Below are positions 41,892 to 51,229 of a DNA stretch of 64,000 nucleotides, one piece after another. The stretch is taken from assembly GCF_003646465.1 (NCBI RefSeq), contig NZ_QZEX01000006.1, positions 103,623 to 167,622 on the forward strand, in the 5' to 3' direction. Origin of the DNA: Chachezhania antarctica (GTDB lineage Bacteria > Pseudomonadota > Alphaproteobacteria > Rhodobacterales > Rhodobacteraceae). Below the pieces are notes generated by a model. That model had not been told where the DNA came from, did not search any database, and was given only the letters and a program-made list of their open reading frames with translations. A program made the translations under genes and the position numbers. How positions within the stretch are numbered: the stretch's first letter is position 1; the number at the start of each line of letters is the position of its first letter.

Positions 41892-43814
41892 ATGCGCACC
41901 ATCACCAGCCTGGCCGACGTCGAATCCATCGAGTCAGAGATGCCATGGAACGAGCGTCCCGTACCGAAGACGCTGTACCAGATGCTGAAGCGCACGGCCG
42001 ACGCGTATCCGACCCACAAGGGCGTCACCTTCCAGTTGCTGTCCGGCCCCACCGACAAGGCCGAGACGCTGACCTGGAAGGAGATGCATGACCGGTCCGT
42101 GCAGGCCGCGAACCTCTTCCGGTCGCTGGGCGTAGGCGAGGGCGATACGGTGGCCTACGTCCTGCCCAACTGTAATGAGACGGTGATATCGCTTCTGGGC
42201 GGGGCCATTGCCGGCATCGTCAACCCGATCAACCCGCTGCTGGAACCGGAACAGATCGCCTCGATCCTGCGGGAGACGAAGGCCAAGGTCGTCGTCACCC
42301 TGCGGCCCTTCCCGAAAACCGACGTGGCCGAGAAAGTGGCCGAGGCCGTGCGCCACGCGCCGGGCGTCAACACGGTGCTGGAAGTCGACCTGAACCGCTA
42401 CCTGACGCCGCCAAAAAGCTGGATCGTGCCGCTGATCCGGCCCAAGATCGAAACCAAGGCGACCCATGCCGATTACCTGAACTTCCGTGCCGAGCTGGCC
42501 AAGCAACCGACGGAACTGACATTCGCCGACGCGACCGAAGACCGGGTCGCCTGCTATTTCCACACCGGCGGCACGACAGGCATGCCCAAGGTGGCGCAGC
42601 ATTCCTACAGCGGGATCGTCTACAACGGCTGGCTGGGCGGCGACCTGCTGTTCCGGGCGGGCGACAACGTGATGTGTCCGCTGCCCCTGTTCCATGTCTT
42701 TGCCTGTCACGTGATCCTGATGGCGGCCGTCTATTCCGGCGCGCACGTGATCTTCCCCACGCCGCAGGGCTACCGCGGCGAAGGCGTGTTCGACAATTTC
42801 TGGAAGCTGAACGAACGCTACCAGACGACGTTCATCATCACCGTTCCCACCGCCATTTCCGCCTGCATGCAGCGCCCTGTCGATGCCGATATCTCGTCGG
42901 TGAAGACGGCATTCTCGGGCTCGGCCCCCTTGCCGCTGGAACTCTTCAAGCGGTTCGAGGAGGCGACGGGCGTCACCATCATCGAAGGCTACGGGCTGAC
43001 GGAAGCCACCTGCCTTGTCTGTGGCAACCCGCCGGAAGGCGAGAAGAAGGTGGGCTCGATCGGGCTGCGCTACCCCTATACGCAGGTCAAGATCATCAAG
43101 GGCACGGCCGACGGCCCCGTCGAATGCGGCGTGGACGAGGTGGGGGAGATCTGCATATCGAACCCCGGTGTCCGGGCCGGGGGGACCTATACCGAGCATG
43201 ACAAGAACAAGGATCTCTACTACTTCGACACCTTCCTGCGCACGGGTGACCTGGGCCGGATCGACGCCGACAGCTATGTCTGGATCACCGGCCGCGCGAA
43301 GGACCTGATCATCCGGGGCGGCCACAACATCGACCCGGCCGAGATCGAAGAGGCGCTGCTGGGCCACAAGGCCGTGGCCTTCGCCGGTGCCATCGGCCAG
43401 CCCGATGCGCGGGCGGGCGAACTACCCTGTGCCTATGTCGAGCTTGTGGGCGGGGCGAGTGTCACGCCGGAAGAACTGATGGAGTATTGCAAGGTGCACG
43501 TCCACGAACGGGCGGCGCATCCGAAGCATATCGAGATCCTGGACGAACTGCCCAAAACTGCCGTCGGCAAGGTGTTCAAGCCAGACCTGCGCCGCAGCGC
43601 GATCACCCGCGTCTACAACGAAGCGCTCGAGGCCGCCGGGTGCGACGCGCGGGTCGTGTCGGTGGTCGAAAGCAAGAAGCTGGGTCTTACGGCGCAATTG
43701 GAGCGCAACGGCGCGGATCCGGAAAAGGTGAAGCATGTCCTGGGGGAATTCACCCGGCCGTGGGAGTGGGTCGACGACGCCCAGGCGAAGAAGGCCGCGC
43801 CCGAGGTCGCCTGA
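41892..43814 (+). CDS. Acyl-CoA synthetase, AMP-binding family
   Basis: The 640-residue protein is an adenylate-forming ligase: P-loop FHTGGTTGMPKVAQHSYSG near residue 224, adenine-site EGYGLTEATCLVCGNP, hinge RTGDLGRIDAD and C-terminal Lys in LPKTAVGKVFKPDLRR. The length exceeds the usual 540 because of an N-terminal extension and a C-terminal alpha-helical tail. The substrate is a fatty or aromatic acid that I cannot specify. The start is fixed by GGGAGGAGAGAG. The hydrolase gene starts directly after its stop codon, so the two are co-translated. Confidence 0.9.
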   Translation: MRTITSLADVESIESEMPWNERPVPKTLYQMLKRTADAYPTHKGVTFQLLSGPTDKAETLTWKEMHDRSVQAANLFRSLGVGEGDTVAYVLPNCNETVISLLGGAIAGIVNPINPLLEPEQIASILRETKAKVVVTLRPFPKTDVAEKVAEAVRHAPGVNTVLEVDLNRYLTPPKSWIVPLIRPKIETKATHADYLNFRAELAKQPTELTFADATEDRVACYFHTGGTTGMPKVAQHSYSGIVYNGWLGGDLLFRAGDNVMCPLPLFHVFACHVILMAAVYSGAHVIFPTPQGYRGEGVFDNFWKLNERYQTTFIITVPTAISACMQRPVDADISSVKTAFSGSAPLPLELFKRFEEATGVTIIEGYGLTEATCLVCGNPPEGEKKVGSIGLRYPYTQVKIIKGTADGPVECGVDEVGEICISNPGVRAGGTYTEHDKNKDLYYFDTFLRTGDLGRIDADSYVWITGRAKDLIIRGGHNIDPAEIEEALLGHKAVAFAGAIGQPDARAGELPCAYVELVGGASVTPEELMEYCKVHVHERAAHPKHIEILDELPKTAVGKVFKPDLRRSAITRVYNEALEAAGCDARVVSVVESKKLGLTAQLERNGADPEKVKHVLGEFTRPWEWVDDAQAKKAAPEVA

Positions 43815-44753
43815 ATGAAATACGACTCCCTCATCGATGCCGAGACCTGGGCCTACATCCGGGAGGTGGGAAGCCTCTACCCTGAAGATGCCGTGGAACG
43901 CGACATCGCCGGCCAGCGCGAGATCTACGACCGGATGGCGGCCCATTTCCACCAGGGCTATCCCGAGGGGGTCGAGACCGAGGACCTGACCGTCGACGGC
44001 GTGACGATGCGCGTCTACACCGCCGGCGCGCCGGTGGGCACGGTGCTGTTCTTCCACGGCGGCGGGTTCGTCGTGGGCGGGCTGGAAAGCCACGACGATG
44101 TCTGCGCCGAATTCTGCGCGCAGACCGGGAACCGGGTGATCTCGGTCGATTACCGGCTGGCCCCCGAACACAAGCACCCGGCCGCCTATGACGACGCGAT
44201 GGCGGCGCTGACATGGGCGTGCAAGACCTTCCCCGACGACGACATCGTCCTGGTGGGCGACAGCGCGGGCGGCAATCTTGCCGCGGCGGTGGCGCATGGC
44301 ACGCGGTGCAAGGGGTTCCGGATCGTGGGGCAGGTGCTGATCTATCCCGGCCTTGGCGGCGATCGCTCGCTCCCGTCCTATACCGACCATGCGCAGGCGC
44401 CGATGCTGACGCGGGACGAGGTTCAGTTCTACGAGAACATCCGCCTGTCCGACGGGCAGGATGTGCGGGGCGACCCGTCCTATGCGCCGCTCTGGGACAC
44501 GAATTACAAGAGCCTGCCGCCGACGGCCATCTTCACCGCCGATTGCGATCCGCTGCGCGACGATGCGCTGCAATACCGCGATCGCCTGCGCGCGGCGGGC
44601 GTGCCGGTCTACTGGAAGAACGAGGACGGGCTGGTCCATTCCTTCCTGCGCGCCCGCAACATGTCGGCGCGCGCCCACGCGGCCTTCGAACGCATCGTCC
44701 TTGCCATCGAGGCGCTGGGGCAGGGCATCTGGCCCTACGACGAAGACGAGTAG
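43815..44753 (+). CDS. HSL-type alpha/beta hydrolase
   Basis: The 312-residue protein belongs to the hormone-sensitive lipase branch: oxyanion-hole HGGGFVVGG near residue 81, nucleophile elbow GDSAGGNLAA (Ser near 150), acid in TADCDPLRDDA and His in GLVHSFLRA. There is no signal peptide. It begins immediately after the acyl-CoA synthetase stop codon, so they form a two-gene unit, and could release an acid that the synthetase activates. Some kynurenine formamidases have this fold, and the neighbouring tryptophan operon lacks that enzyme, so a formamidase role is a candidate but unproven. Confidence 0.88.
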   Translation: MKYDSLIDAETWAYIREVGSLYPEDAVERDIAGQREIYDRMAAHFHQGYPEGVETEDLTVDGVTMRVYTAGAPVGTVLFFHGGGFVVGGLESHDDVCAEFCAQTGNRVISVDYRLAPEHKHPAAYDDAMAALTWACKTFPDDDIVLVGDSAGGNLAAAVAHGTRCKGFRIVGQVLIYPGLGGDRSLPSYTDHAQAPMLTRDEVQFYENIRLSDGQDVRGDPSYAPLWDTNYKSLPPTAIFTADCDPLRDDALQYRDRLRAAGVPVYWKNEDGLVHSFLRARNMSARAHAAFERIVLAIEALGQGIWPYDEDE

Positions 44754-45000
44754 TATCCGTGGGGCGCCGCCTGCGTGAACGGCAGGCGGTGGGGGCCTCG
44801 TTCCTTTCGCTGGCGTCTGCCCGGTCGCCACGGTCGCCCGGTGCCGGATGCAAGCCGACTGGTGGCATTCCGACCTGTAGGCAGCAAAATCTTGCTGATT
44901 TCCAAGCGCTTGGCGGCGCGGATCCGCTGCCCGGTTTGCACCGTCGGGCGCAAATACCTAGCTCTGTTTGCAGCGAAACAGATCAAGCGAAGGAAACCGC

Positions 45001-45360
45001 ATGACCTTTACGACGACATTGAAAGCCGGCGCCGTGGCCACCGTTCTTGGGCTGGGCGGGACGGCCGCGCTGGCACAGGCGGCCGATTACAGCGACGCCA
45101 AGCTCGACGATTTCGTGACGGCCGCGCTTGAGGTCAGCCAGGTGACAGCGCAGGCGCAGCAGGATCTTCAGGCCGCCCAGACCGATGCGGAGCGTCAGCA
45201 GATCACGACCCAGGCCCAGGCCGAAGCGCAGGCCCATATCGAGGAGACGGACGGCATCACCGTCGAGGAATACGTATCGATCGGCCAGGCGCTGCAGAAC
45301 GATCAGGATCTCGCGGACCGGATCAACCTGATGGTGGCCGAACGGACCAAGCAGGACTGA
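45001..45360 (+). CDS. Small secreted DUF4168-like protein
   Basis: The 119-residue protein has a Sec signal (MTFTTTLKAGAVATVLGLG and onwards to AQA, about residue 27) and a mature region of about 92 residues that is Gln-, Ala- and Glu-rich and predicted helical: AQAQQDLQAAQTDAERQQI, then GITVEEYVSIGQALQND. The pattern resembles DUF4168 periplasmic proteins of unknown function. GCGAAGGAA precedes the ATG. It is a single-gene unit with its own strong terminator at 45387. No partner is suggested by context. Confidence 0.75.
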   Translation: MTFTTTLKAGAVATVLGLGGTAALAQAADYSDAKLDDFVTAALEVSQVTAQAQQDLQAAQTDAERQQITTQAQAEAQAHIEETDGITVEEYVSIGQALQNDQDLADRINLMVAERTKQD

Positions 45361-45386
45361 CGCGCACCGCGATGCGTCACGTCCAG

Positions 45387-45424
45387 GGGCCCGGCATCAT
45401 GGCAGATGTCGGGCCCTTCTTTTT
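45387..45424 (+). terminator. Rho-independent terminator
   Basis: A 12-bp stem GGGCCCGGCATC/GATGTCGGGCCC (one G-T pair, loop ATGGCA) is followed by TTCTTTTT. It ends the DUF4168-like gene. Confidence 0.93.
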
Positions 45425-45447
45425 GCCGGCCCGGCCGCCCGGCAAGT

Positions 45448-45780
45448 CTACTCGGTGACGTGGACCGCGATTTCCATGTGCGGCATCGCATGGCAGAGGA
45501 TCTGGAAGTTGCCCGCGCTCGTCAGTTCGATATCGAAGTGATCGCCGTTCTCGAAGATGTGCTTCACGTCGAACTGGTGATCCTCGTCGGTCGAATAGAG
45601 CTGGTGCGCTTCGTCTTCGTCCATGTGGTAGAACGCGACGGTATAGCCGACCTTGGCGTTGATCTGGTAGGTGGACGCCTTGCCATCGGTGAACACGATC
45701 GGATGCACCGTCTGGGCGAGGGCGGGGAGGCTGCTGAACGCCGCGAAAGACGCCAAGGCGGCGATGAACGAAATATGCAT
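45448..45780 (-). CDS. Secreted cupredoxin-like copper-binding protein
   Basis: The 110-residue precursor has a Sec signal ending around SLPALAQ (residue 23). The mature beta-rich domain resembles small blue-copper proteins but is rich in His and acidic residues (FYHMDEDEAHQLY, DVKHIFENGDHF). The C-terminal metal loop reads ILCHAMPHMEI, with Cys96, His97, Met99, His101 and Met102. In plastocyanin and pseudoazurin the spacing is Cys-x2-His-x4-Met, so the ligand arrangement here is not canonical. It may carry copper in the periplasm or act as a chaperone. It is a lone gene, convergent with the DUF4168-like gene. Confidence 0.7.
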   Translation of the reverse strand: MHISFIAALASFAAFSSLPALAQTVHPIVFTDGKASTYQINAKVGYTVAFYHMDEDEAHQLYSTDEDHQFDVKHIFENGDHFDIELTSAGNFQILCHAMPHMEIAVHVTE

Positions 45781-45944
45781 GGGTGGGGTCTCCTCCTGAG
45801 TTTACGTAGCGGAAGCCTTAAAACGACCCGATCCGGATCACCCAAACGAAAAGTCCGCCCACCGGGGTCGTGGGTGTTTCCCCGCCCTTCCGGTGCCGGA
45901 CATACACAAGACGCACCTGCCGACCGAAGCGGGAGGCGCGGAGA

Positions 45945-47579
45945 TCAGTTCCCCGCGCTCTCCATCCGGCGGTGTTCGATGACGTCTTCCAGCCAGCCCA
46001 GCTCCATCTCGGGGACGGAGGACAACAGCAGGTCGGTATATGCGTCGAAGGGCGGGGACAGCACCTGCGTCTTGGGCCCATAGCGGACGACTTCGCCCTG
46101 GTACATCACCGCGATGCTGTCGGCGATGGCCTTCACCGTCGCCAGGTCGTGGGTGATGAACAGGTAGGCCACGTTCTCTTCGGCCTGCAATTCCAGCAGC
46201 AGCTTCAGGATCCCGTCCGCCACCAGCGGGTCGAGCGCCGATGTCACCTCGTCACACAGGATCAATTGCGGGTCGGCGGCCAGCGCGCGCGCGATGCACA
46301 CCCGCTGCTTCTGCCCGCCCGACAGTTCCGCCGGATAGCGATCAAGAAAACCATCGCCCAGTTCGATCTTTTCCAGCAGCTCGGCCACGCGCTTGCGCTT
46401 CGCCGCGCCCTTCAGGCCGAAATAGAACTCCAGCGGCCGGCCGATGATCGTGCCCACGGTCTGGCGCGGGTTCATCGCGGTGTCGGCCATCTGGTAGATC
46501 ATCTGGACCTGCCGCAGGTCATCCCGCGTGCGGCCCGGCATGGCGGGCGAAAGCGTGCGCCCGTCGAAGGTGATCTGCCCGTCCGAAGGCGTCAGCAGTC
46601 CGGTGATCACGCGCGCCAGCGTCGACTTGCCCGATCCGCTTTCGCCCACCACGGCCAGCGTCTGGCCGGGATAGACCTCGACATTGATGTCCTTCAGCAC
46701 GTCGCGCGGCACACCGCGATAGCGCGCGGTGATGTTTTCGACCTTCAGGACAGGTTCGCCCTTGGGCGCCTTCTCCACGTGCTGGATCTTGCGGACCGAG
46801 ACCAGCGCGCGGGTATATTCCTCGCGCGGGGAGTTGATGATCTGGTCGGTCTCGCCATATTCGACCGTCTCGCCATGGCGCAGGACCATGATGTGATCGC
46901 TGACCTGTGCGACGACCGCCAGGTCGTGGGTGATGTAGATCGCGGCCACGCCGGTTTCGCGGATGGCGGTCTTGATGGCGGCCAGAACCTCGATCTGGGT
47001 GGTCACGTCAAGTGCGGTGGTCGGCTCATCAAACACAACCAGATCCGGCGCGGGGCAGAGCGCCATGGCCGTCATCGCCCGCTGCAATTGCCCGCCCGAG
47101 ACCTGATGGGGATAGCGCGATCCGAAGGTTTCGGGATCGGGCAGGCCCAGCACGCGAAACAGGTTCACGGCGCGCGCCTCGGCCTCCGACTTGGACATGC
47201 GGCCATGTTCCAGCGTCGCCTCGATCACCTGGTCCATCAGCTTGCGGGCCGGGTTGAAGGCGGCGGCGGCGGATTGGGCGACGTACGTCACCTCGCCCCC
47301 GCGGAGGCTGCGCAGATCCTTCTGGCGGCTCTGCAGGATATCCCGGTCGTTGACCAGCACCTCGCCGCCGGAGATCTCGACCCCGCCACGGCCATAGGCC
47401 AGCGCGGCCAGCCCGATGGTAGACTTGCCGGCGCCGCTTTCGCCGATCAGGCCCAGCACCTTGCCCTTTTCCAGCGTGACCGAAACACCCTTGACGATCT
47501 CCAGCCATTGCGGCGGTTCGCCCGGCGGATAGGCCGTGGCGCCGATCTTCAGGTCGCGGATGGTCAGAAGTTCGCTCAT
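45945..47579 (-). CDS. Peptide-type ABC importer, dual ATPase subunit (DppD-DppF fusion)
   Basis: The 544-residue protein contains two complete ATPase domains. The first has Walker A GESGAGKSTIG, signature VSGGQLQRAMTAMAL and Walker B LVVFDEPTTALD. The second, from about residue 280, has GESGSGKSTLARV, LSGGQKQRVCIARAL and LILCDEVTSALD. It energises the two permeases encoded upstream; its start overlaps the second permease stop by four bases. Fused ATPases of this kind serve oligopeptide, glutathione and nickel importers. The solute is unknown. Confidence 0.95.
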   Translation of the reverse strand: MSELLTIRDLKIGATAYPPGEPPQWLEIVKGVSVTLEKGKVLGLIGESGAGKSTIGLAALAYGRGGVEISGGEVLVNDRDILQSRQKDLRSLRGGEVTYVAQSAAAAFNPARKLMDQVIEATLEHGRMSKSEAEARAVNLFRVLGLPDPETFGSRYPHQVSGGQLQRAMTAMALCPAPDLVVFDEPTTALDVTTQIEVLAAIKTAIRETGVAAIYITHDLAVVAQVSDHIMVLRHGETVEYGETDQIINSPREEYTRALVSVRKIQHVEKAPKGEPVLKVENITARYRGVPRDVLKDINVEVYPGQTLAVVGESGSGKSTLARVITGLLTPSDGQITFDGRTLSPAMPGRTRDDLRQVQMIYQMADTAMNPRQTVGTIIGRPLEFYFGLKGAAKRKRVAELLEKIELGDGFLDRYPAELSGGQKQRVCIARALAADPQLILCDEVTSALDPLVADGILKLLLELQAEENVAYLFITHDLATVKAIADSIAVMYQGEVVRYGPKTQVLSPPFDAYTDLLLSSVPEMELGWLEDVIEHRRMESAGN

Positions 47580-48391
47580 CCGCGGCCCCCTTTCAGAGAT
47601 GTGGTCCGGTTCAGCACCCAGTCAGCCACAAGGTTGACCGAGATCGACAGCGCCGCGATGGCCACGGCCGGGTAGAGCGCGGCCGGAATGCCGTAGACGA
47701 TGCCCTCCTTGTTCTCCTTCACGATCCCGCCCCAGTCGGCCAGCGGCGGTTGCACGCCAAGGCCAAGGAACGACAGGGTCGAGATGAAGAGCACCATGAA
47801 GATGAACCTGAGCCCCAGTTCCGAAACCAGCGGCGACAGGGCATTGGGCAGGATCTCGCGGAAGATGATCCAGTTGCGGCCCTCGCCGCGCAATTGTGCG
47901 GCCTCGACGAAGTCCATCACGGTGATGTCCACGGCGACGGCCCGCGACAGGCGGAAGACGCGGGTGGAATCGAGGAACCCCATGACAAGGATCAGCACGC
48001 CCACGGTGACGGGCATGACCGACAGGACAACCAGCGCGAAGATCAAGGACGGGATCGCCATCATCAGGTCGACGAAACGCGACAGCGCCTGATCGGCCCA
48101 GCCGCCCAGCACGGCGGCCAGGAAGCCCAAGATCGAGCCCGTCAGGAACGACAGCAGCGTCGCGGCGGCAGCGATGAAGATTGTCGTCCGCCCGCCATAG
48201 ATCAGGCGCGTCAGCAGATCGCGCCCGATATTGTCGGTGCCCAGCAGAAACTTGTCGGAGGCCGGTTCCCACACGTCGCCCACCACTTCGGCCATGCCAT
48301 AGGGGGCGATGAGGGGGGCGAATATGGCGGCCAGGAAGAACGCCACGGTGATGACCAGCCCAAGGCCTGCGGCGATTGGTACGCGCATCAT
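47576..48391 (-). CDS. Peptide-type ABC importer permease (DppC-like)
   Basis: The 271-residue membrane protein has the DppC/OppC layout: a short N-terminal helix, LGTDNIGRDLLTRLIYGGR before the core, and the EAA loop EAAQLRGEGRNWIIFREILPNA, given here in part as the ATPase docking site. The C-terminal STLSFLGLGVQPPLADWG is also typical. It follows the other permease gene after 139 bases and overlaps the ATPase start codon. Confidence 0.93.
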   Translation of the reverse strand: MMRVPIAAGLGLVITVAFFLAAIFAPLIAPYGMAEVVGDVWEPASDKFLLGTDNIGRDLLTRLIYGGRTTIFIAAAATLLSFLTGSILGFLAAVLGGWADQALSRFVDLMMAIPSLIFALVVLSVMPVTVGVLILVMGFLDSTRVFRLSRAVAVDITVMDFVEAAQLRGEGRNWIIFREILPNALSPLVSELGLRFIFMVLFISTLSFLGLGVQPPLADWGGIVKENKEGIVYGIPAALYPAVAIAALSISVNLVADWVLNRTTSLKGGRG

Positions 48392-48530
48392 GCTGCAGCC
48401 CTCCCGTTGCCGGTGATCAGGCGCCGCGCGCCCGGAAAGGTCGCCGGATGCGGAGCGGCCGGCGGGGTGGACGGGTGGGGCCCGATATGCGTGCTGACGG
48501 GAGCGCGGCCGTCACGCTGCGTGAGCCCGC

Positions 48531-49487
48531 TCATTTCGGGTGCCTCAGGCGCGGATTGGACAGGATCGCCACGATATCGGCCACCATGTTCAGCCCGATA
48601 TAGACGGCGGCAAACAGAAGCCCGCATGCCTGCACCACCGGCACGTCCCGCTTCGACACGTGATCGACCATGTACTGGCCCATGCCGGGATAGACGAACA
48701 CCACCTCGACCACGACGACGCCCACCACAAGGTAGGCCATGTTCAGCATCACAACGTTCACGACCGGCGCGATGGCATTCGGGAAGGCGTGTTTCCAGAT
48801 GATGGTGAAGCGCATCAGGCCCTTCAGCTCGGCCGTTTCGATATAGGCCGATTGCATCACGTTCAGGATCGCGGCGCGGGTCATGCGCATCATGTGTGCC
48901 AGCACCACCAGCACCAGCACCAGAACGGGGATCGCGATCGCGTTCAGTTTCTGGCCCAGCGACATGCCGTCATAGATCATCGACATAGACGGGAACCACC
49001 GAAGCTTCACCGCGAAGATGAAGATCAGAAGATAGCCCACCAGGAATTCCGGCAGCGAGACAGAGGCGAGCGTGAATCCCGAAATCACCTTGTCGGGCCA
49101 GCGGTCGCGAAAGCGCACGGCGGTCAGGCCCAGGATGATGGCCAGCGGCACCGCGATGACGGCGGCCCAGAAGGCAAGGAACAGCGTGTTGGAAAGCCGG
49201 GATTTCACGGAGGTCGCGATATCCATCCCGTTGGTCAGGGCCGATCCAAAATCGCCCTGCACCGCGCCGCCCAGCCAGTTCAGGTAGCGTGTCAGGGCTG
49301 GCTCGTTCAACCCAAGCTCGGCTCGCAGATTGGCCAGCGCCTCGGGCGTGGCGCTTTGTCCCAGGATTTCCTGCGCGACATCGCCGGGCAGCATCGAGGT
49401 GCCCACGAAGATCAGGATCGAGGCGGCAAACAGAAGAAGCAGGCCCAGCGCAATGCGCTGGACCAGAAGTTTGACAACAAGCGCCAT
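48531..49487 (-). CDS. Peptide-type ABC importer permease (DppB-like)
   Basis: The 318-residue membrane protein matches DppB/OppB: N-terminal VKLLVQRIALGLLLLFAAS, the LPGDVAQEILGQSATPEAL periplasmic segment, ARYLNWLGG-like repeat (TRYLNWLGGAVQGDFG), the EAA loop around YIETAELKGLMRFTI, and the end MVADIVAILSNPRLRHPK. With the DppC-like subunit it forms the channel. The binding-protein gene stops right before its start codon. The 139 bases between this gene and the DppC-like gene are GC-rich and show no convincing gene. Confidence 0.93.
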   Translation of the reverse strand: MALVVKLLVQRIALGLLLLFAASILIFVGTSMLPGDVAQEILGQSATPEALANLRAELGLNEPALTRYLNWLGGAVQGDFGSALTNGMDIATSVKSRLSNTLFLAFWAAVIAVPLAIILGLTAVRFRDRWPDKVISGFTLASVSLPEFLVGYLLIFIFAVKLRWFPSMSMIYDGMSLGQKLNAIAIPVLVLVLVVLAHMMRMTRAAILNVMQSAYIETAELKGLMRFTIIWKHAFPNAIAPVVNVVMLNMAYLVVGVVVVEVVFVYPGMGQYMVDHVSKRDVPVVQACGLLFAAVYIGLNMVADIVAILSNPRLRHPK

Positions 49488-51071
49488 CTAGGCGGCGACC
49501 CACATTTTCGACGGGCCGTACATGTTCATCAGGTCATAGCCCCGCTGACCGTCGACCCAGCCGGCCACCCGGTCGGATGTGGCGCCCAGGAAGTCGTTGA
49601 ACATCGGGCAGATCAGGCCGCCCGTCTCGTTCAGGATCAGGCCCATGTCGGCGTAGATCTCCTTGCGCTTGGCCTCGTCCAGCTCGGCGCGTGCGGCGAT
49701 CAGCATCTGGTCGAATTTCGGATCGTCGAACCGTGTGTCGTTCCAGTCGGCCGTCGACAGGTACGCGGTCGAGAACATCTGGTCCTGCGTCGACCGTCCG
49801 CCCCAGTAGCTGGTGCAGAAGGGCTTGGCGTTCCAGACTTCCGACCAGTAGCCGTCATTGGGTTCGCGCTTGATCGTCAGGTCGATGCCCGCCTTGGCCA
49901 GCGATTGCTGGAACAAGGCCGCGGCATCGGGCGCACCGGGGAACGAGTTCTCCGACGTCCGCAGCAGGATCTCGCCATCGTAATCCGCCTTCTTGAAGTG
50001 GAAGGCTGCCTTGTCGGGATCGTATTCCCGCTGGGGCAGGGCGGTGTACAGCGGATAGCTGTCGTTGATCGGCGTGTCGTTCCCGATCGAGCCATAGCCC
50101 GCCAGCACCTTGTCGACCAGTTCCTGCCGGTCGATGCCGTATTTCAGCGCCATCCGCAGGTCGTTGTTGTCGAAGGGGGCGGTGTTGCAGTGGGCGATGA
50201 ACACGTAGTGGCCCGGGCCCTTCGTCGAATGCACGGTCACGTTCGGCGCGCGGTCGACAAGGTTCGCGGTCTGCGGCGGCACGCGGTCGATCATGTCGAC
50301 CTGGCCCGATTGCAGGGCCGCCACGCGGGCGGTGTTGTCGTTGATCACGATCAGTTCGACCGTGTCGGCATGGCCCAGATCGCCCCAGTAGTCCGGGTTC
50401 TTCTCGGCCACGAAGCGCACGCCCATGTCGGTGCTCTTCAAAACGTAAGGCCCGGTGCCGATGGCCGCATCGGGCGCGTCCTTGCCGCCATTGGGCTGGA
50501 TGATCAGGTGGTAGTCCGTCATCAGGTAGGGCAGGTCGGCATTGGGCTGCTTCAGCTCGACGATGAAGTTGTCACCATCGACCGACATGCTCTCGATGCC
50601 GCGCATCACGCCCAGGGCGCCCGATTTCGTGTCCTCGCCGGAATGGCGTTCCATCGTGGCCAGCACGTCTTCGGCCGTCACGCTCTTGCCGTTCGAGAAC
50701 GTCGCATCGGTGCGGATCTTGAAGGTCCAGGTCTTGGCGTCGGCGGACGCCTCGTAGCTCGTCGCCAGTTTCGGCTCGAGCCCGCCGAAGGGGGCCAGTT
50801 CCAGCAGCGGTTCGCCCCAGAGCCGGATCAGGGCCAGGGCAACGGTATTGGTGGCCAGCGCCGGATCCAGCGAATCCGAGGTCGATCCCCCCTGGATACC
50901 CATACGGATCGTGCCGCCTTTCTGCGGGCCGGCGGCGATGGCCGCGCTCGAAAGTGCGAAGTTCGCGGCAGCGGCGGTGATCCCCAGGGCGGCCGCGCGT
51001 CCAAAGAAGGCGCGCCGAGTCATCCGGCCGGCGGTGACGCGTGCGGCCAGGTAGTGTAGCTGATCGTTCAT
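49488..51071 (-). CDS. Peptide-type ABC importer substrate-binding protein, Tat-exported
   Basis: The 527-residue extracytoplasmic family 5 protein starts at 51071, with GGAGG upstream. It has a twin-arginine signal, MTRRAFFGRAAALGITAAA, from residue 17, so it is exported folded. Family blocks are LWGEPLLELAPFGGLEPKLA, WTFKIRTDATFSNGKSVTAE and LKYGIDRQELVDKVLAGYG. It is first in a four-gene importer operon (binding protein, two permeases, fused ATPase). Tat export of a family 5 binding protein is less common than Sec export and may mean cofactor or metal loading before export. The ligand is unknown. Confidence 0.94.
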   Translation of the reverse strand: MNDQLHYLAARVTAGRMTRRAFFGRAAALGITAAAANFALSSAAIAAGPQKGGTIRMGIQGGSTSDSLDPALATNTVALALIRLWGEPLLELAPFGGLEPKLATSYEASADAKTWTFKIRTDATFSNGKSVTAEDVLATMERHSGEDTKSGALGVMRGIESMSVDGDNFIVELKQPNADLPYLMTDYHLIIQPNGGKDAPDAAIGTGPYVLKSTDMGVRFVAEKNPDYWGDLGHADTVELIVINDNTARVAALQSGQVDMIDRVPPQTANLVDRAPNVTVHSTKGPGHYVFIAHCNTAPFDNNDLRMALKYGIDRQELVDKVLAGYGSIGNDTPINDSYPLYTALPQREYDPDKAAFHFKKADYDGEILLRTSENSFPGAPDAAALFQQSLAKAGIDLTIKREPNDGYWSEVWNAKPFCTSYWGGRSTQDQMFSTAYLSTADWNDTRFDDPKFDQMLIAARAELDEAKRKEIYADMGLILNETGGLICPMFNDFLGATSDRVAGWVDGQRGYDLMNMYGPSKMWVAA

Positions 51072-51229
51072 GAAATCCTCCTGCGACCCCCACAGGGGTC
51101 CGTCATTGTCAGTCCTGACGAATGCGCATGAGCATGCCGATTTCACCCCATCCCGCAAGGGGGGACGGCCCGTAAGCCCGCCAAAGCGGCCTTTTGTGTT
51201 GCGCCAAGCCGCGCTGCGGGCTGATTAAT

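Noticed and set aside
48540..51059. 839-codon plus-strand open frame over the ABC importer genes
   Set aside because: Mirror image of the permease and binding-protein genes; His/Asp/Gln-rich composition of an antisense frame.
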